From NCBI GenBank assembly GCA_032717465.1, contig CM064683.1, positions 35,400,042 through 35,464,041 on the forward strand: a stretch of 64,000 bases of DNA. The letters run 5' to 3'. The position numbers and the translations under genes are program-made. The DNA comes from Coenobita brevimanus. Taxonomy: Eukaryota; Arthropoda; Malacostraca; Decapoda; Coenobitidae. Of this stretch, positions 13,861 to 25,799 are shown piece after piece (the stretch's first letter is position 1; every line of letters begins with the position of its first letter). The notes beneath the pieces are model-generated. The model was not told the DNA's origin. It did not search any database and saw only the letters and a list, made by a program, of their open reading frames with translations.

Positions 13861-14450
13861 TGCATATTAACATTATGATGGCAGTCACAGTAGAATAATG
13901 TGATACAAATGGGTAATAACGAGGGACATTAAAATAAGCTCAATATGTCCAGAGGTTTCCGTGGACGACTCTGGCAGTAGCAGGATAAAACAACAATATT
14001 CGGATCTGAACAGAATATAAAGAAAAAACAGAGCGAACAAATAAAACACTGTGATCAATGAACAACATGAATTAAAAGAAAGTCAGTTAATAGTAGGGGA
14101 GACGAGAGTGTACTTCGATGGCATGGTAGTAGAGAGAAAATGAATATAGACAGGGTGCTGAAACGAATGCATGTGAGGCCGAGTTTGGAGAAGCGGTAGG
14201 TCAACAAGTGTGTGTGGGGAGGAGTTTATGGGTGTGTGGGGGGAGGTGTGGGGGATGTGGGCGGGGTACGGGTGTGTGGAAGGGGTATGGGTGCTGTGTG
14301 GGTGGTTATGTGAGTGGGTGTGTGGGTATGTCGGTGTGTGGGTGGGTATGTCGACGTGTGGGTGGGGTGGGTGAGTGTGGAGCCAGCGTTTACAATATTC
14401 AAGGCTACACTCTAAACAGGATATATTTATTACCAGTGACTCTCTCTCCC

Positions 14451-14453
14451 TCC

Positions 14454-14513
<60 letters not shown>
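14451..14513 (+). repeat. (CT)n microsatellite
   Basis: About 30 CT units, then a (TAGA)n stretch to 14565 and (GT)n at 14620-14647. Confidence 0.9.
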
Positions 14514-14517
<4 letters not shown>

Positions 14518-14615
14518 GTAGGTAGATAGATAGATAGAAAGATATAGATATAGATATAGATGTATGGACAGATAGAATAATAACGTATTTCGATGTCTAT
14601 GTATCTATTTATCTA

Positions 14616-14649
<34 letters not shown>

Positions 14650-14814
14650 ATATTATGGTAACTCATAATACGTCCGTGACTGGATCAGTGGACACTGTCA
14701 GGCAGAAGTGTTCCCGTCAAGAACAGCGTCAGGCGTGGTGTGGGTGTGAGAGGGAACCAAACACCTTCATTCCGCTCCAAGCACCCCCGATCGTTTCTCG
14801 GTCCTCGTGATGGC

Positions 14815-16640
14815 GAAAGCAGTGTGGCGGAGGGTGGGAGGCAGTGTGGGGGAGGGGGGAGAGTTTGGAAGGTAATTTGGGAAGGTATGGGGGATTGTGT
14901 GGGAATGGGTGAAAGACAGTTCAGAAGAGAGTTGAAGAGAGTGAGAGGCTATGAGAGAGGGTGGGAATCAATCCAGGAGAGTAGGAGGGTACGTAGAAGA
15001 GGGAGAGAAGTGTAGGAGTTAATATAGGAGAAAGTGGGAGATTATCTACAACGGTGTAGGAGACTGTGACAGGGAACAGTGTGAGAGAGGGTAGGAGACA
15101 ATGTAGGAGAAGGTTGGAGGCAGTGTGAAACAGAGTGGGAGACACTACGTAGGAGGCCGAATCAGAATGTGGAGACAGTAGAAAACCATGTGGGAAAAGG
15201 GTAGAGGACATATTGGGAAAGGGGTGAAAAATCTAAGAATTACTATGAGCAAGATTACGAGAGGTACTGAAATAATGTGAGAGAGGGGGAAAGAGGGAGT
15301 AAAAAAATGTGAGAGACAGAGATGGAGAAGGTATGAGATGATGGAGAGAGTAGAGGACATTGTTGGAATGAATCAGAGGCAGAGAACAAAATGGTGGATG
15401 GAAGACAGTGTGAGAAGAGCCTGTTACTGCCCTCTGAGTGCCTCGAATCTCACCTGACGTGTTCCCATCCTCTCCCACACTGCCTCTCACCATCTCCCAC
15501 ACTGCCTCCCACCCTCTCCTAAATTACCTCCCACCACTCCCACAGTACCTCGCATCCTCCCTTCCACTGCCTCCCACCCTATCCTACACTGCCTTCCTCT
15601 CTTTCCTACACAACCTCCCACCCAATCCCACACTGAATTAGACACTCTCCCATACTGTCTGCCATCCTTTCTCATACTGTCTCGTATTCCCTTCGAAAAT
15701 CTCTCACCTCATCTAAAAGTCTCCAATCCTCGCCCAAAGTCTCCCACCATCTTCTCTTGTATCTCCTTCCATATCTGCTAGGCTCTCACTCTCTCCCAAA
15801 GTCTCCCAAAATCTCCCACCCTCCTCCAGTAGACTCCAATTCTCTTCCAAAGCTTCCTATCCTCTCCCAGTGGCTTCCACCCTCTTCCAGTGTCTCCCAC
15901 TCACCCACTCATTCCCTGTCCCATTCTCTCCTAGGCCTTTCATTCCCCACCTCACTCTCTCCCACTCCCTCCCACCCCATTTCAATCTTCCACTCTCTCC
16001 AAAAATCGTCTTTTCCCTCCCACCCCTCGCACCAAATCTGAAACCCTCATATCCCTCCCCATCCACGTACTCCATTCTCTACCACACTGTTTTCCACTTC
16101 CTCCCACTCACCCCTACCACCTCCTTCAACCTCTTCCACATTGTTTTCCACTTTCTCCCACCCCTACAACCTCGCCCAGTCTCTTCAGCGCTGTTTTCAG
16201 TTGACCTCCACGCCCCCTTCCAACGTCTCCCACACTGTTCTCCACTCCCTACCACCCACTACTCCCCACTTATCCCAACCTCTTCCAACCTGTTTTACAC
16301 TCCCTTCCACCTACCCGCCCCACCTCCCCCAACCTCCTCCAAACTGTTCTTCATTCCCGTCCATACATCCCATCTCCCCACCTGTCACCCACTCGCTCCC
16401 ACACTGCCCGTCATCCTCTCTCGAAGTCTCTCACATTATCTCCCACACTGTCCCCCACCCTCCGCCACAGCACCCCTCGCTATCACTTCCCCATTCCCTC
16501 GCACAGTCTCCTATTGTCTTCCGCCCACTCCCTTCCTCCCATCCTGTTCCCCATCTTCTCGCACGCTTCTTTACTTCCATCTACACTCTCCTACACTGTT
16601 TCCCCCTCCCCACCTCGCCTCCTTCGCTGTCTGGCAACCC
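14815..16640. repeat. Purine-rich then pyrimidine-rich inverted satellite
   Basis: From 14815 to about 15425 the plus strand is almost all G/A plus T, built from GTGGGAGGCAGTGTGGGAG-like units. From about 15455 to 16640 it is C/T-rich with the complement, CTCCCACACTGCCTCCCACC. So one short repeat (about 22-28 bases, strongly varied) is present in two opposite arrays. The 331-residue frame across the second half is a consequence of the composition. Confidence 0.7.
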
Positions 16641-16716
16641 GGTGTGAATTTGCAAATGCTGAGCAACATGGGAGGTGCAATAGGCAGCAGGGGATCCGGA
16701 CGGGTATTGCAAGGAT

Positions 16717-16719
<3 letters not shown>

Positions 16720-16791
<72 letters not shown>
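16720..16791 (+). repeat. (GT)n-(CTGT)n compound microsatellite
   Basis: About 20 GT units followed by eight CTGT units. Confidence 0.95.
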
Positions 16792-16792
<1 letters not shown>

Positions 16793-16804
16793 GTACACAC
16801 GCTT

Positions 16805-16986
<182 letters not shown>

Positions 16987-17115
16987 CAAAAATGGATGAG
17001 CAATGGGACTACAAGCGTACAAAATATTTTCCACCAAACAGGGTTGAACAGGTTGAAAAATAGAAAACAACCGCTGAAAACCAGTATCCAACGTACGAGA
17101 GAGAGAGAGAGAGAA

Positions 17116-17150
<35 letters not shown>

Positions 17151-17159
17151 GAGATTATT

Positions 17160-19360
17160 ACGGCGAGGAGGAGGATGCTGAAGAGAGTCTATGAGAAAAG
17201 GGGTGCTAATAAGAAGCCTTTGTCTTCACCTAACCCAGAAGAGTTTGACGTGACAAATCCCTTTCTCCTTAGTTGAAAGTTGTACCTCTTTCCTGTAACT
17301 AACAATCCACGTTAAATTCCCTTCAGAGTTCAATGTTCTCCCCGGAAGAGTGGTAGTAGCCAGAATTAATTTTCCTGCTGGCGAAGTAAGAATGGTGAAT
17401 GGGTGATGCATGGGATATTCAGTGTTGTGTTGGCTTTGTTTATGTGTCTGAGTCTGTTTGTCTTTGGTATAAGTACAGGGTGAAAATATTTGCAAGTATA
17501 TGAATGAGTTTACTAACAACATCCACTTTAAAGTTTAACCGGCTTATGGATAGAACCCTAAGCTGGGGACGGACGCATCACAAGGCAATTACCTTAACTA
17601 CCGACGCACCGCAGCTCCTGGTTGTATTCCCATGTGCAGAGATAGTAACTTAAAAGAGAAATGAAATATTTTTACACTCATGAACCACTACAAAATTTGA
17701 CACCAAGAATACTTGAAGATCATGAGGGACTGCGCTGTGTTTGTTGAAGGTAAGGGGATATTAGTTGGAATATTGTACCGATGGAAAGACAGAAGTGAGT
17801 TTCGAGTCAGCAAAATATGTCATTTACGTGTCATTGAAACTTAAGAACAAGATCCAGCACTTAATTCTTTGCCTAACCATTTGCACCATGAAGAGAGACG
17901 ATTAGGAGCAAAGTTACATTCAGAGACAACTCTTCAAATGTAATTTAAATTGTTGGTTTCATAACCAGAATGGAATACTGCCGCTGATACTATCACACAA
18001 GGTGTCTTACAACCATGAATCGTATTATAAGTAGCATCGGAGGTTTCCTACCATCTTTTCCTATGCGATTCAATTTTCATATTACACCAGAGTTTTCTTT
18101 AGAATGCAATTAATATCGTTTTAATATCAACCATTTCCATCAGTAACATCCAAGTGGATATTTAGGTACAATGTGCGGAATAAATTGTTAAAGAAGTGTA
18201 AAGAAGTCTCTCAAACCTTTTAGAATACGACCCAAAGGGGAATTAACGGGATGCTTGGGGGTGAATACGAAGACCACACAAGATATCGTATGTGAGGTTA
18301 AGGTGATGCATTATAAACCCCTCCAAAACGATCAGGGACACGAGTTGGGTGTTGTTTTAACCGACGTAGGACATAAAATATAGAAAAGATAAACGTCTGT
18401 TCACCAGGTGTACCAGTAAAGGGAAAGGAGAGCCAAGGGTGGAGTGAGCATTAAAATCATGTCTGAAGATTATGAGGAAAGAGAAACGCAAAGAATGTGT
18501 TTCACTTTAGAAATGAGGTAGTCTAAGAATTTTTTTAAATCGGTAGAATAGGGAATATAGCAAATAGCACATATAACTTAATCAGATATTTATGGGATAA
18601 CCAAAGCCAGAGAGTAGAGAACTAAGAAGATTAAAGGTCGGCAACACGAACACGTGTCATATCTACAGTATACATATGCACGCATCATCCACCTAAAACT
18701 TGAATAGATGTATAGTGAAAGTGCTATGAAAATGGCTGTAAGCATTGTAACTTCAAACAGCTGTTTCGGTGAAGGAGAGGATTAGGCTGGTAAGAAAAGA
18801 GGTAAAGATCCAGTGAGTAGTAATTACAAGAAAGGCTGCGAGTATGATAAAAATAAGTCAGACAGCGGTCCAGTACATCTCATCCTGTCACAGAAAAAGA
18901 GACCATTGACAAGGATAGTAATGATCTCAAGAGCTCCGAGGCATTGCTGTATCCATCCCCCCCCCCCCTTTTCATCCAATGCCGCCTTTACAAGTAGGCT
19001 GGAATTTCTAGCAATATCTTTAAATCTAGAAAGTATATTCAACGTTTATTATTCTCTTTTGTGTTAACTACATTCCATAATAGTCTTATACAAAGAGGTC
19101 TATCGAACACAACCCTGCCACGATGTTAGAAACATGAAGCTCATGTCAACGAGGGAACCTGGGGAAAGTACATAAACATTTACTAATACCTGGAACGAAT
19201 GTGCGATGTGAGTCTTGACTTCAGAATGACGCAAATTCTTCAGATACAGTAGCACATAACATTACACTGAAGCTATTGATTATGAAAAGCGGTAAAACCT
19301 ATCGTATCTTCACAATAAGTACAATTTACCATTAAAGTGTACAGGTATGTAAATTTAGGT
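17160..19360. other. About 2.2 kb with only a tRNA-like SINE head
   Basis: Apart from 17530-17622 the sequence appears unique. A poly-C lies at 18956-18969. Open frames near 18813-19067 have no domain. Confidence 0.5.
17530..17622 (-). mobile_element. tRNA-like SINE head (degenerate)
   Basis: In minus sense: GGAGCTGCGGTGCGTCGGTA, GTTAAGGTAATTGCCTTGTG, ATGCGTCCGTCCCCAGCTTA and GGGTTCTATCC. This has the layout of a tRNA-derived SINE head with A-box-like and B-box-like parts. The B box is weak. Confidence 0.35.
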
Positions 19361-19445
19361 AAGTATATCTATCAGTCCCAGAGGCAGGATCCCAATACTA
19401 CCTGGCGCATCCCTGGGTGGCGGATAGGGGAATGCCCTGAATATA

Positions 19446-19665
19446 TACAACTCAGTTTTTCTTACTGAGGCGAAGATGCACTTGATAGGTTGGTGACTGC
19501 TGGCTGAATGCAACATGTCCGAATAACATTTACTATCCCAAATTTCCCCATCAGATATATGTTGTCAGTTAATAATAAATACAGTATGAAGTAATGTTGC
19601 ATTCAGCCAATTATCACCAATCTGTCAAGTGCATCTTCGCCTCGATAAAAAAAAATCTGAGTATA
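19446..19665. repeat. Long inverted repeat (about 70-bp arms) upstream of LINE B
   Basis: Arms at 19446-19516 and 19594-19665 share GAGGCGAAGATGCACTTGA and GGCTGAATGCAACAT in opposite orientation, with roughly 85 percent identity over the arms as judged by eye. The spacer is about 77 bases. It can fold into one long hairpin. It may be a MITE or part of the LINE B leader. Confidence 0.75.
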
Positions 19666-20242
19666 GGCACCGTCTTAGACAGCACGGACCACAGGACTCC
19701 TAAGGGCTCCACCAAATATACTGAAGAGGGTGGTTCAAAAATTACATCTCACCAGAAACTATCTGGCAGGGAAGTGAAATTATCTGCCACAGTCCCCCCA
19801 GCCAAACATGATTTCTACTGGTAATGATTTCTCGGGCGTTGCTTTTGGATCGCCATCTAATAAAGGTCCAACCACACTGCCTCCTGTGCTTAAGGGCAGT
19901 GTGCCACTGAAAGTGAGTAGGCACTGTCTCAGTAAATCAGCGACCGGGAGATTAAACAAACTGAAATCCATGAAGATCAACATGTATAATGTAAGAAGTC
20001 TCACAGATTATAAATGACTGAATTAGCAAACATTGGTTGGGATATTGTAGGTCTGAGTGAGATCCACTGAAAAGAAGAAAAACTGATTCAGCTCCAAAAC
20101 AGCAACCACCTGTTTTATTACAGAGAAAGGCAGTATGAAAGGTTAGTGGTGTAGGATTTCAAATTAACAAAAATCTTGTAGATAACGTTGTTAAATTCAC
20201 CAGCACATCTGACAACGTGGCACGGATTGTAATCTTGAAAGT

Positions 20243-20437
20243 CTATCTATCTGTCTATTGCCAGACTCCTTAATCCCTTAAGGATGGCCACAAACATGTC
20301 GTCTCCATGTCGCCCTGTTCCCCACCATTTCACTGTCCTGCTCGCAGCTCACATCCCTCCACTCTCATATACCTCTCCACTCCATCCCTCCATCTCATCC
20401 TTGGCCTCCCCCTCCCTCTCCCCCCCTCCACCTCACT

Positions 20438-20502
<65 letters not shown>

Positions 20503-20979
20503 CTAGTCAGTCTCAAACTCTCCATCCTCTCCACATGGCCAAACCACCTCAGTGTGTTTCTCCTAACGCTTCCTATCACATCCACATCCACACCACAACG
20601 CTCCTTCACTTCTTCATTTGTCAGGCTGTCTCTTCATGTGACTTCACATGCTCCTCTCAAATAACTCATTTCCACTGCTCTCTCTTTTGACTTCTGTCCC
20701 TCCAGCAAGGGCCAAGCTTCACTTCCATACGTCGGAGTCGGTATCACAGTAGTGTCTTGTAGTAACTTTTTCACTTCCATGCATACGTCCCTGTTTCTTA
20801 TCACTGCTTTCAAGGAACCAGCAACCTTTCAGCCTTGTTGCACCCTTTCAAGCACTTCACCCTCCAAACTTCCATCCTTACTCATCACACTACCCAGGTA
20901 CTTAAACGTACTCACATTTTCCATTTCCTCCTCATCCAACCTCGCTGTACATTCAATGACTTCACTTCTCTCGAACACC
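20243..20979 (-). mobile_element. LINE C 3' fragment inserted in LINE B
   Basis: A 5'-truncated LINE C in minus orientation. It matches 61.02-61.7 kb almost base by base apart from a (CA)n expansion at 20441-20501. It ends with the typical (TAGA)-type tail (TCTGGCAATAGACAGATAGA in minus sense). An 11-base duplication, ATCTTGAAAGT, flanks it exactly (20232-20242 and 20980-20990), as expected for target-primed insertion. Confidence 0.9.
20441..20501 (+). repeat. (CA)n microsatellite inside LINE C fragment
   Basis: About 30 CA units that are absent from the matching place in the 61.2 kb copy, which reads CACATATACTCTCCTC. Confidence 0.95.
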
Positions 20980-21213
20980 ATCTTGAAAGTGATCCAAGTG
21001 TTTCCACCGACTTCTTAGAGCTCAGATGAAGAAATAGATACATTCTATGATGTCATGTCCCGGATTATGGAAGAAGAAAAGGCCAGATATACTACACTTA
21101 TGGAAGACTTATTGCAAAAGTAACAAATCGAAAAAAAAGGCATGTATGGGAAAATTCGGAGTGGGAGAAAAGAATGACAGATGTGAAATCGTGGCAAATT
21201 TTGATGAAATGTA

Positions 21214-21275
21214 TATCATCATCATCATCATCATCCGGACCTCCTTTCCCACCCAAGGGGAGGGTGAGGAATGTA
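21214..21275 (-). mobile_element. 62-bp insertion with (GAT)n tail inside LINE B
   Basis: The segment holds a (TCA)n/(GAT)n tract and about 35 bases of unique sequence. It is bounded by AATGTA copies (21208-21213 and 21270-21275). Excluding it restores the LINE B order NFDEMY-NMRLINT. The (GAT)n in minus sense looks like the 3' tail of a tiny 5'-truncated retroposon; which family is unknown. Confidence 0.6.
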
Positions 21276-21539
21276 TAACATGAGACTAATAAACACACTC
21301 ATTCACAAAACAACGGGGAGAAAATGGACCTGGACAAGTCCAAATGGAGAAACAAACAATTATATTGACTTCATTATCACAGATAAGAATCGCACAATAA
21401 AAAATGTCACAGTTATCAAAAAATTAAATATAGGAAGTGATCCCAGAATGGCGGGTTGCACAGCCAGATTCTGTTTTAGAAGCGAAAGATGCCCAACTGC
21501 ATACCCAACGAGGGGTTTAGAAAAGGTAACCTAAACATT

Positions 21540-24500
21540 TGCTGCTCCACACCACCTGGTCAGATAACCGCACCTGTCAAGGCATCTCATACTGCAGTCG
21601 AAAAAACAAAAGAACCCCTCTGACTCTTGCTTCCTGGAATATACTAACCTTGCTTGATATTGAACCTGACACACGATCACACCGTAGAACTGCCCTTATT
21701 GCCCATGAACTGAAAAGATATAAAATTGACATTGCCGCCTTGTCTGAGACTCTCCTCTCAGGAGATGACAACTGTATAGAGGCAGGAGAATGATATCCTA
21801 TTTCTGGAAGGGATAACCAGACAATGTAAGAAGATACCATGGTACTGCCTTTGCCTTCTGAACCAGCCTTCTACAGAATATCCAAGAAACACCTGTGGGT
21901 ATATCAGAGAGGCTGATGTCTTGGTGCATACCACTCTCTGAAGGCCAATATGCAACACTCATCAATGCCTATGCCCCAACACTTGAGTCTGAGGGCACCA
22001 TCAAAGATTCCTTTTATGACTCTTTGGACGCCAGCATTCGCTCATTACCACCTAATGACAAACTGCTTCTGCTTGGAAATTTTAAGGCCAAAGTAGGAAA
22101 ACATAATCACCTCAGGCAAGGCATTATAGGCTGTCGTGGTGTTGGTAACATGAACAACAATGGCCTTAAATTGCCCTCTTTATGCTTAGAACAGTCTGGT
22201 CATCACAGCACCATTTTTCAACTTAAGAATAAACACAAGACCACATGGATGCACCCACGATCTAGACATTTACACCTAAATGACTGTCATTGTAAGGCAA
22301 CGAGATCGAAGAGAAATTCTCTTAACGAGGGCTATGAGAGATGCTGAGTGCGCACCAGACCATAACCTTATAAACACCAAACTGCAGTTAGTCATAAGTC
22401 CACAAATGCGCCGCAGGCCATCCATCAAGAAACTAAACTGTAGTAGCTTAAAGAGTGTGGCACTTTGTAACACCTATTGCAGCACTATTACAGACACTCT
22501 CTCGCAATGCCGACCACCTGATCCAAACTTCTAAAATATTGGGACTTATGTACAGAATTCGTGAATTCTTCACTGACGAGCAGATGGCCACAATATACAA
22601 AAGTCATGTGCGTTCTCAGATCGAATACTGTTCACCACTGTGAAGTGGATGTGGAGCGGTTGCACTGAGGCAGCTGGACAAAATTCAAAATAAAGCCATT
22701 AGATTAATCAATAATCCTGCCATTAAGCAGGACCTTCCTCTATTATCAGTACGTAGAGATGTTGCTTCTTTAGCATTATTTTACCGATATTTTTACCGTA
22801 AGTGCTCTGAAGAACTGGCTTCAGTTGTGCCTCCCCTTCACATTTTCTCCCGAAATACTCGGGCAGCTGGGAGAGCCCATGAATTCACACTCTCTCCCCC
22901 GCAATGCAGAACCTCTGCTTATCAAAATTCATTTATCCCCAGAACTACTACTCTCTGGAATTCACTTCCTGGGAGTTGCTTCCCTCAAACATTTAATCCA
23001 CTTTTATTTAAATCCAGTTGTTATAAATATTTTATGAATGGAGGATGCCTTTAGGCACATGGACTTTTTTTTAATTCCCTTTGTTTTTCCTTCCTCCATT
23101 CATTATCTATATAAAAAAAAACAGCAATGCAACAAACCTAGATGAAGAATGGCTAAACATTAAGACACTGTTCCAGAGCACTGCAGCAGAAACCCTAGAC
23201 TTCTCCACTCACTGCCATAAACACTGGTTTGGTGAAAATGCTGGGGACATACATGACTTTCTTGCAACAAAGAATAGAACACGTAACATCTAGTTGGCTC
23301 TTCCTAGCACCTTAACCCTAAAAGCTGAACTCCAGAATCTCAGAAGTGAAACCTAGAGAAAACTGTGTGACATGGAGAACAAATGGTGGACTGAGCAAGC
23401 AAAAAAACTGCAAAACTGGCTGATATTCACAACCAACATGGGTTCTACAAGTCCAGTAAAACCATCTATGGGCCAGCCAACCACAATATAAACCCTATTT
23501 GATCAGCCAAAGGAGAGCTCCTGAAAGACAAGCAAGCAATCCTAGAGAGATGGACGCAACATTTCAATACCTCTCTGAATCGAAGAAACTCTGTGGAGCA
23601 CAATATCCTTGATAACATCCCAAATGACCCTGAAGTGGCAGATCTCGATGCCCCACCTATTTGCAGAAACAGTATAGGCCATCTGATCTCAAAAAGATAA
23701 AAGTCTTGGCCCTGATGGCATACCATCTGAACTGATCAAAGAGGGTGACCAGTTACTTCACCAGAGCCTCCATAACCTCATACTGACTATCTGAAACCAA
23801 GAACAAATTCCATTTGAATGGCATACGTCCGATATTTTAACCATCTCCAAGAAGAAAGGTAACGTTCAAATTGTGACAACAGCGAGGTATCTCCTTCCTT
23901 GTGCATGCTAGTAAAGTACTTGCCAAGGTAATGTTATCTAGACTGACAAAACAGTTGACTTAGTCAACACTTCCTGACACACAATGTGGATTTTGGAAGG
24001 AACGAAGTATCTGTGATATGATCTTTGTTGCCCGAAAGATACAAGAGAAATGTCATGGGCAGAACGGTGACTTGTATATTGCATTCATCGATCTTGCAAA
24101 AGCTTTCGATACTGTCAACAGAGAACTTTTATGGAATGATCATTCAAAATTTGGAGTTCTCAAACAAATTTCTTATCATCCTAAAGAGCCTGCATGACAA
24201 CATGAATGCACGTGTGTCCATAGGTGGGAGCAAATCCGAACCCTTAAGTGTGGATGTGGGCGTAATGCAAGGATGTGTCCTGGCTCCTATCATTTTCAAC
24301 ATCTAGGCTATCTCACTGCAGTCACCCTAGTCACCAACAAATCAACCCTGATGATGCAATAAAAATCCAGTTCCATCTAGACGGTAACTTATTTAATCTC
24401 AGACGTCTTCAAGTACAATCAAAGACTGAAATAGCTCATTTCCGAGACTGAGATATGCAATATGCTGATGACTGAGCTGTCTTTGCATACCCCAGAATCC

Positions 24501-25440
24501 CTACAACAGTCTCTCACCATCATTTCCAACATACGAGTATATCATGCAATGGGGCTTCGAATAAATGTCAATAAAACAGATATAGTATGTCAGAGAAACA
24601 ATGCAGCTGAGCCTCTTGCATTTCAAATAATTGGCGAAAATGTAAAACAGGTGGAGAATTTTACCTACCTTAGAAGTGTGCCCACAGATAAACACAAATT
24701 GATGCAGAAGTTTTTACTCGAATCAACCACGCCTCAGCCTCTTTTGGACACCTCAGATCCAGAGTCTTTGAAAACACCAACTTGAGAATCGAGACAAAGG
24801 TATCAGTATAATATTGTACGGCTGTATGCCTCTCCACCCTCTTATACGGTGCTGAATCCTGGACTATCTACCAGCATCATATCAAACAGCTTGAGTCCTT
24901 TACATCCATTACTTACAGCGCATCTTAGTACTCACGTGGAAGGATAAAGTCCCTCACTCACAAATTCTCCACCAGGCAAAGCCAACCAGCATAGAAACCA
25001 TGCTGCCTTAAAAAATAAAAAAAATAAAAAAATAAAAACAGACTGGGCGGACACGAGTTCCGCATGCGTGAGCACCGCCTTCCCCTCGAAGTTCTGTATG
25101 GCCAACTCCCGGCAGCGAGTCACAACCCAGGAGGATAGAAAAAGAAATATAAAGACCATATAACAACAACCGTTAAGAAATACAGCATCATACTAAAAGA
25201 TCTTGAAACCAATGCCTCTGATAGAAAGCAATGGCGAGTCCTCTGCAGCAAAGGAACCATTCACCTTGAAGCAGCTCGGAGCCTGGCCAGAGAAGGGCGT
25301 AGACAACGGAAGCACAACCAAAACAGAGTTCTTCCAGCAAACCCGAACCTGACATGCCAACTGCTTGGCAAAGTTTGCGGATCCAGAATCAATCTGCAAA
25401 GTCACACACGTTGGCACCAAAGACTGAGAAACATATCATC
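21540..25440 (+). mobile_element. LINE A: nearly full-length, dead non-LTR retrotransposon (EN-RT-zinc-finger-like)
   Basis: Endonuclease: PLTLASWNILTLLD, DIAALSET, then LINAYAPTLESEGTIKDSFY, LLLLGNFKAKVG (GDFNA type) and KTTWMHPRSRHLHL. The linker resumes after a nested insert with NATNLDEEWLNIKTLF. Reverse transcriptase: SLGPDGIPSELIKEGD, DLAKAFDTVN, VMQGCVLAPIIFNI and the catalytic YADD (about 24463-24474), where the next codon, normally cysteine, is a stop. The C-terminal part includes NFTYLRS (usually NFTYLGS) and a zinc-finger-like end, TCQLLGKVCGSRINLQSHTR, where the second cysteine is lost. An A-rich (TAAAAAA)n stretch replaces part of the C-terminal region at 25005-25040. Many frameshifts make it inactive. 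The clade is not assigned. Confidence 0.85.
22511..23123 (+). mobile_element. 5'-truncated CR1/Jockey-like LINE inserted in LINE A
   Basis: Encodes only the C-terminal part of a reverse transcriptase: ILGLMYRIREFFTDEQMATI, YKSHVRSQIEYCSPL, then after one in-frame TGA (usually TGG) QLDKIQNKAIRLINN, RYFYRKCSEELASVV, SSFIPRTTTLWNSLPGSCF (first residue approximate) and a stop. A short 3' UTR and A-rich end (TATATAAAAAAAAACA) follow. GCAATGC occurs on both sides (22504-22510 and 23124-23130), so the whole is a textbook target-primed insertion. The reading frame is otherwise open, so it is younger than its host LINE. Confidence 0.85.
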
Positions 25441-25493
25441 TTATTAAAGTATGGCAGCCGTCATTTTCTGTAGTAGAAAGACAGCTTTCAGTT

Positions 25494-25494
<1 letters not shown>

Positions 25495-25562
<68 letters not shown>
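25495..25562 (+). repeat. (GT)n microsatellite
   Basis: 34 pure GT units, 55 bases beyond the end of LINE A. Confidence 0.95.
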
Positions 25563-25564
<2 letters not shown>

Positions 25565-25799
25565 GATATAATGATGAGAGGTAAGACAAAAGTGACTGAG
25601 ATGGGAGGGGCCGGTAGTGAATGGTGCGGCGAGCTGGGGTTAACATGCCTTGGGAATATTGATATTACATGCTATCCAACTTGGCCGCGGCGATGGTTTA
25701 TTTCAAAACTACAGCAACAAGTGCATCAAAATAAGCACACGTTACCCTCATGTACCTGGCATCTGACAACACGGGTAATGAAGATATCGTATCAACAGA

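Larger units (their letters stand above)
19800..21482 (+). mobile_element. LINE B: non-LTR retrotransposon endonuclease region, nested insertions
   Basis: Contains an APE-type endonuclease of the kind often annotated as craniofacial development protein 2-like. Visible motifs are MKINMYNVRSLTDYK, IGWDIVGLSEIH, VARIVILKV, then after the first insertion IQVFPPTS and DEEIDTFYD. After a second insertion come RKWTWTSPNGETNNYIDFII and LNIGSDPRM (the family norm is GSDHRMV). The histidine-to-proline change at GSDH and several stops show it is dead. The reverse transcriptase part is missing: homology ends near 21482, just before LINE A. Two later insertions (20243-20979 and 21214-21275) split it; removing each with one duplication restores the frame. 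Confidence 0.75.

Noticed and set aside
18824..19067. Overlapping 72- and 84-codon frames
   Set aside because: Both strands open, no homologous motif, disrupted by poly-C.
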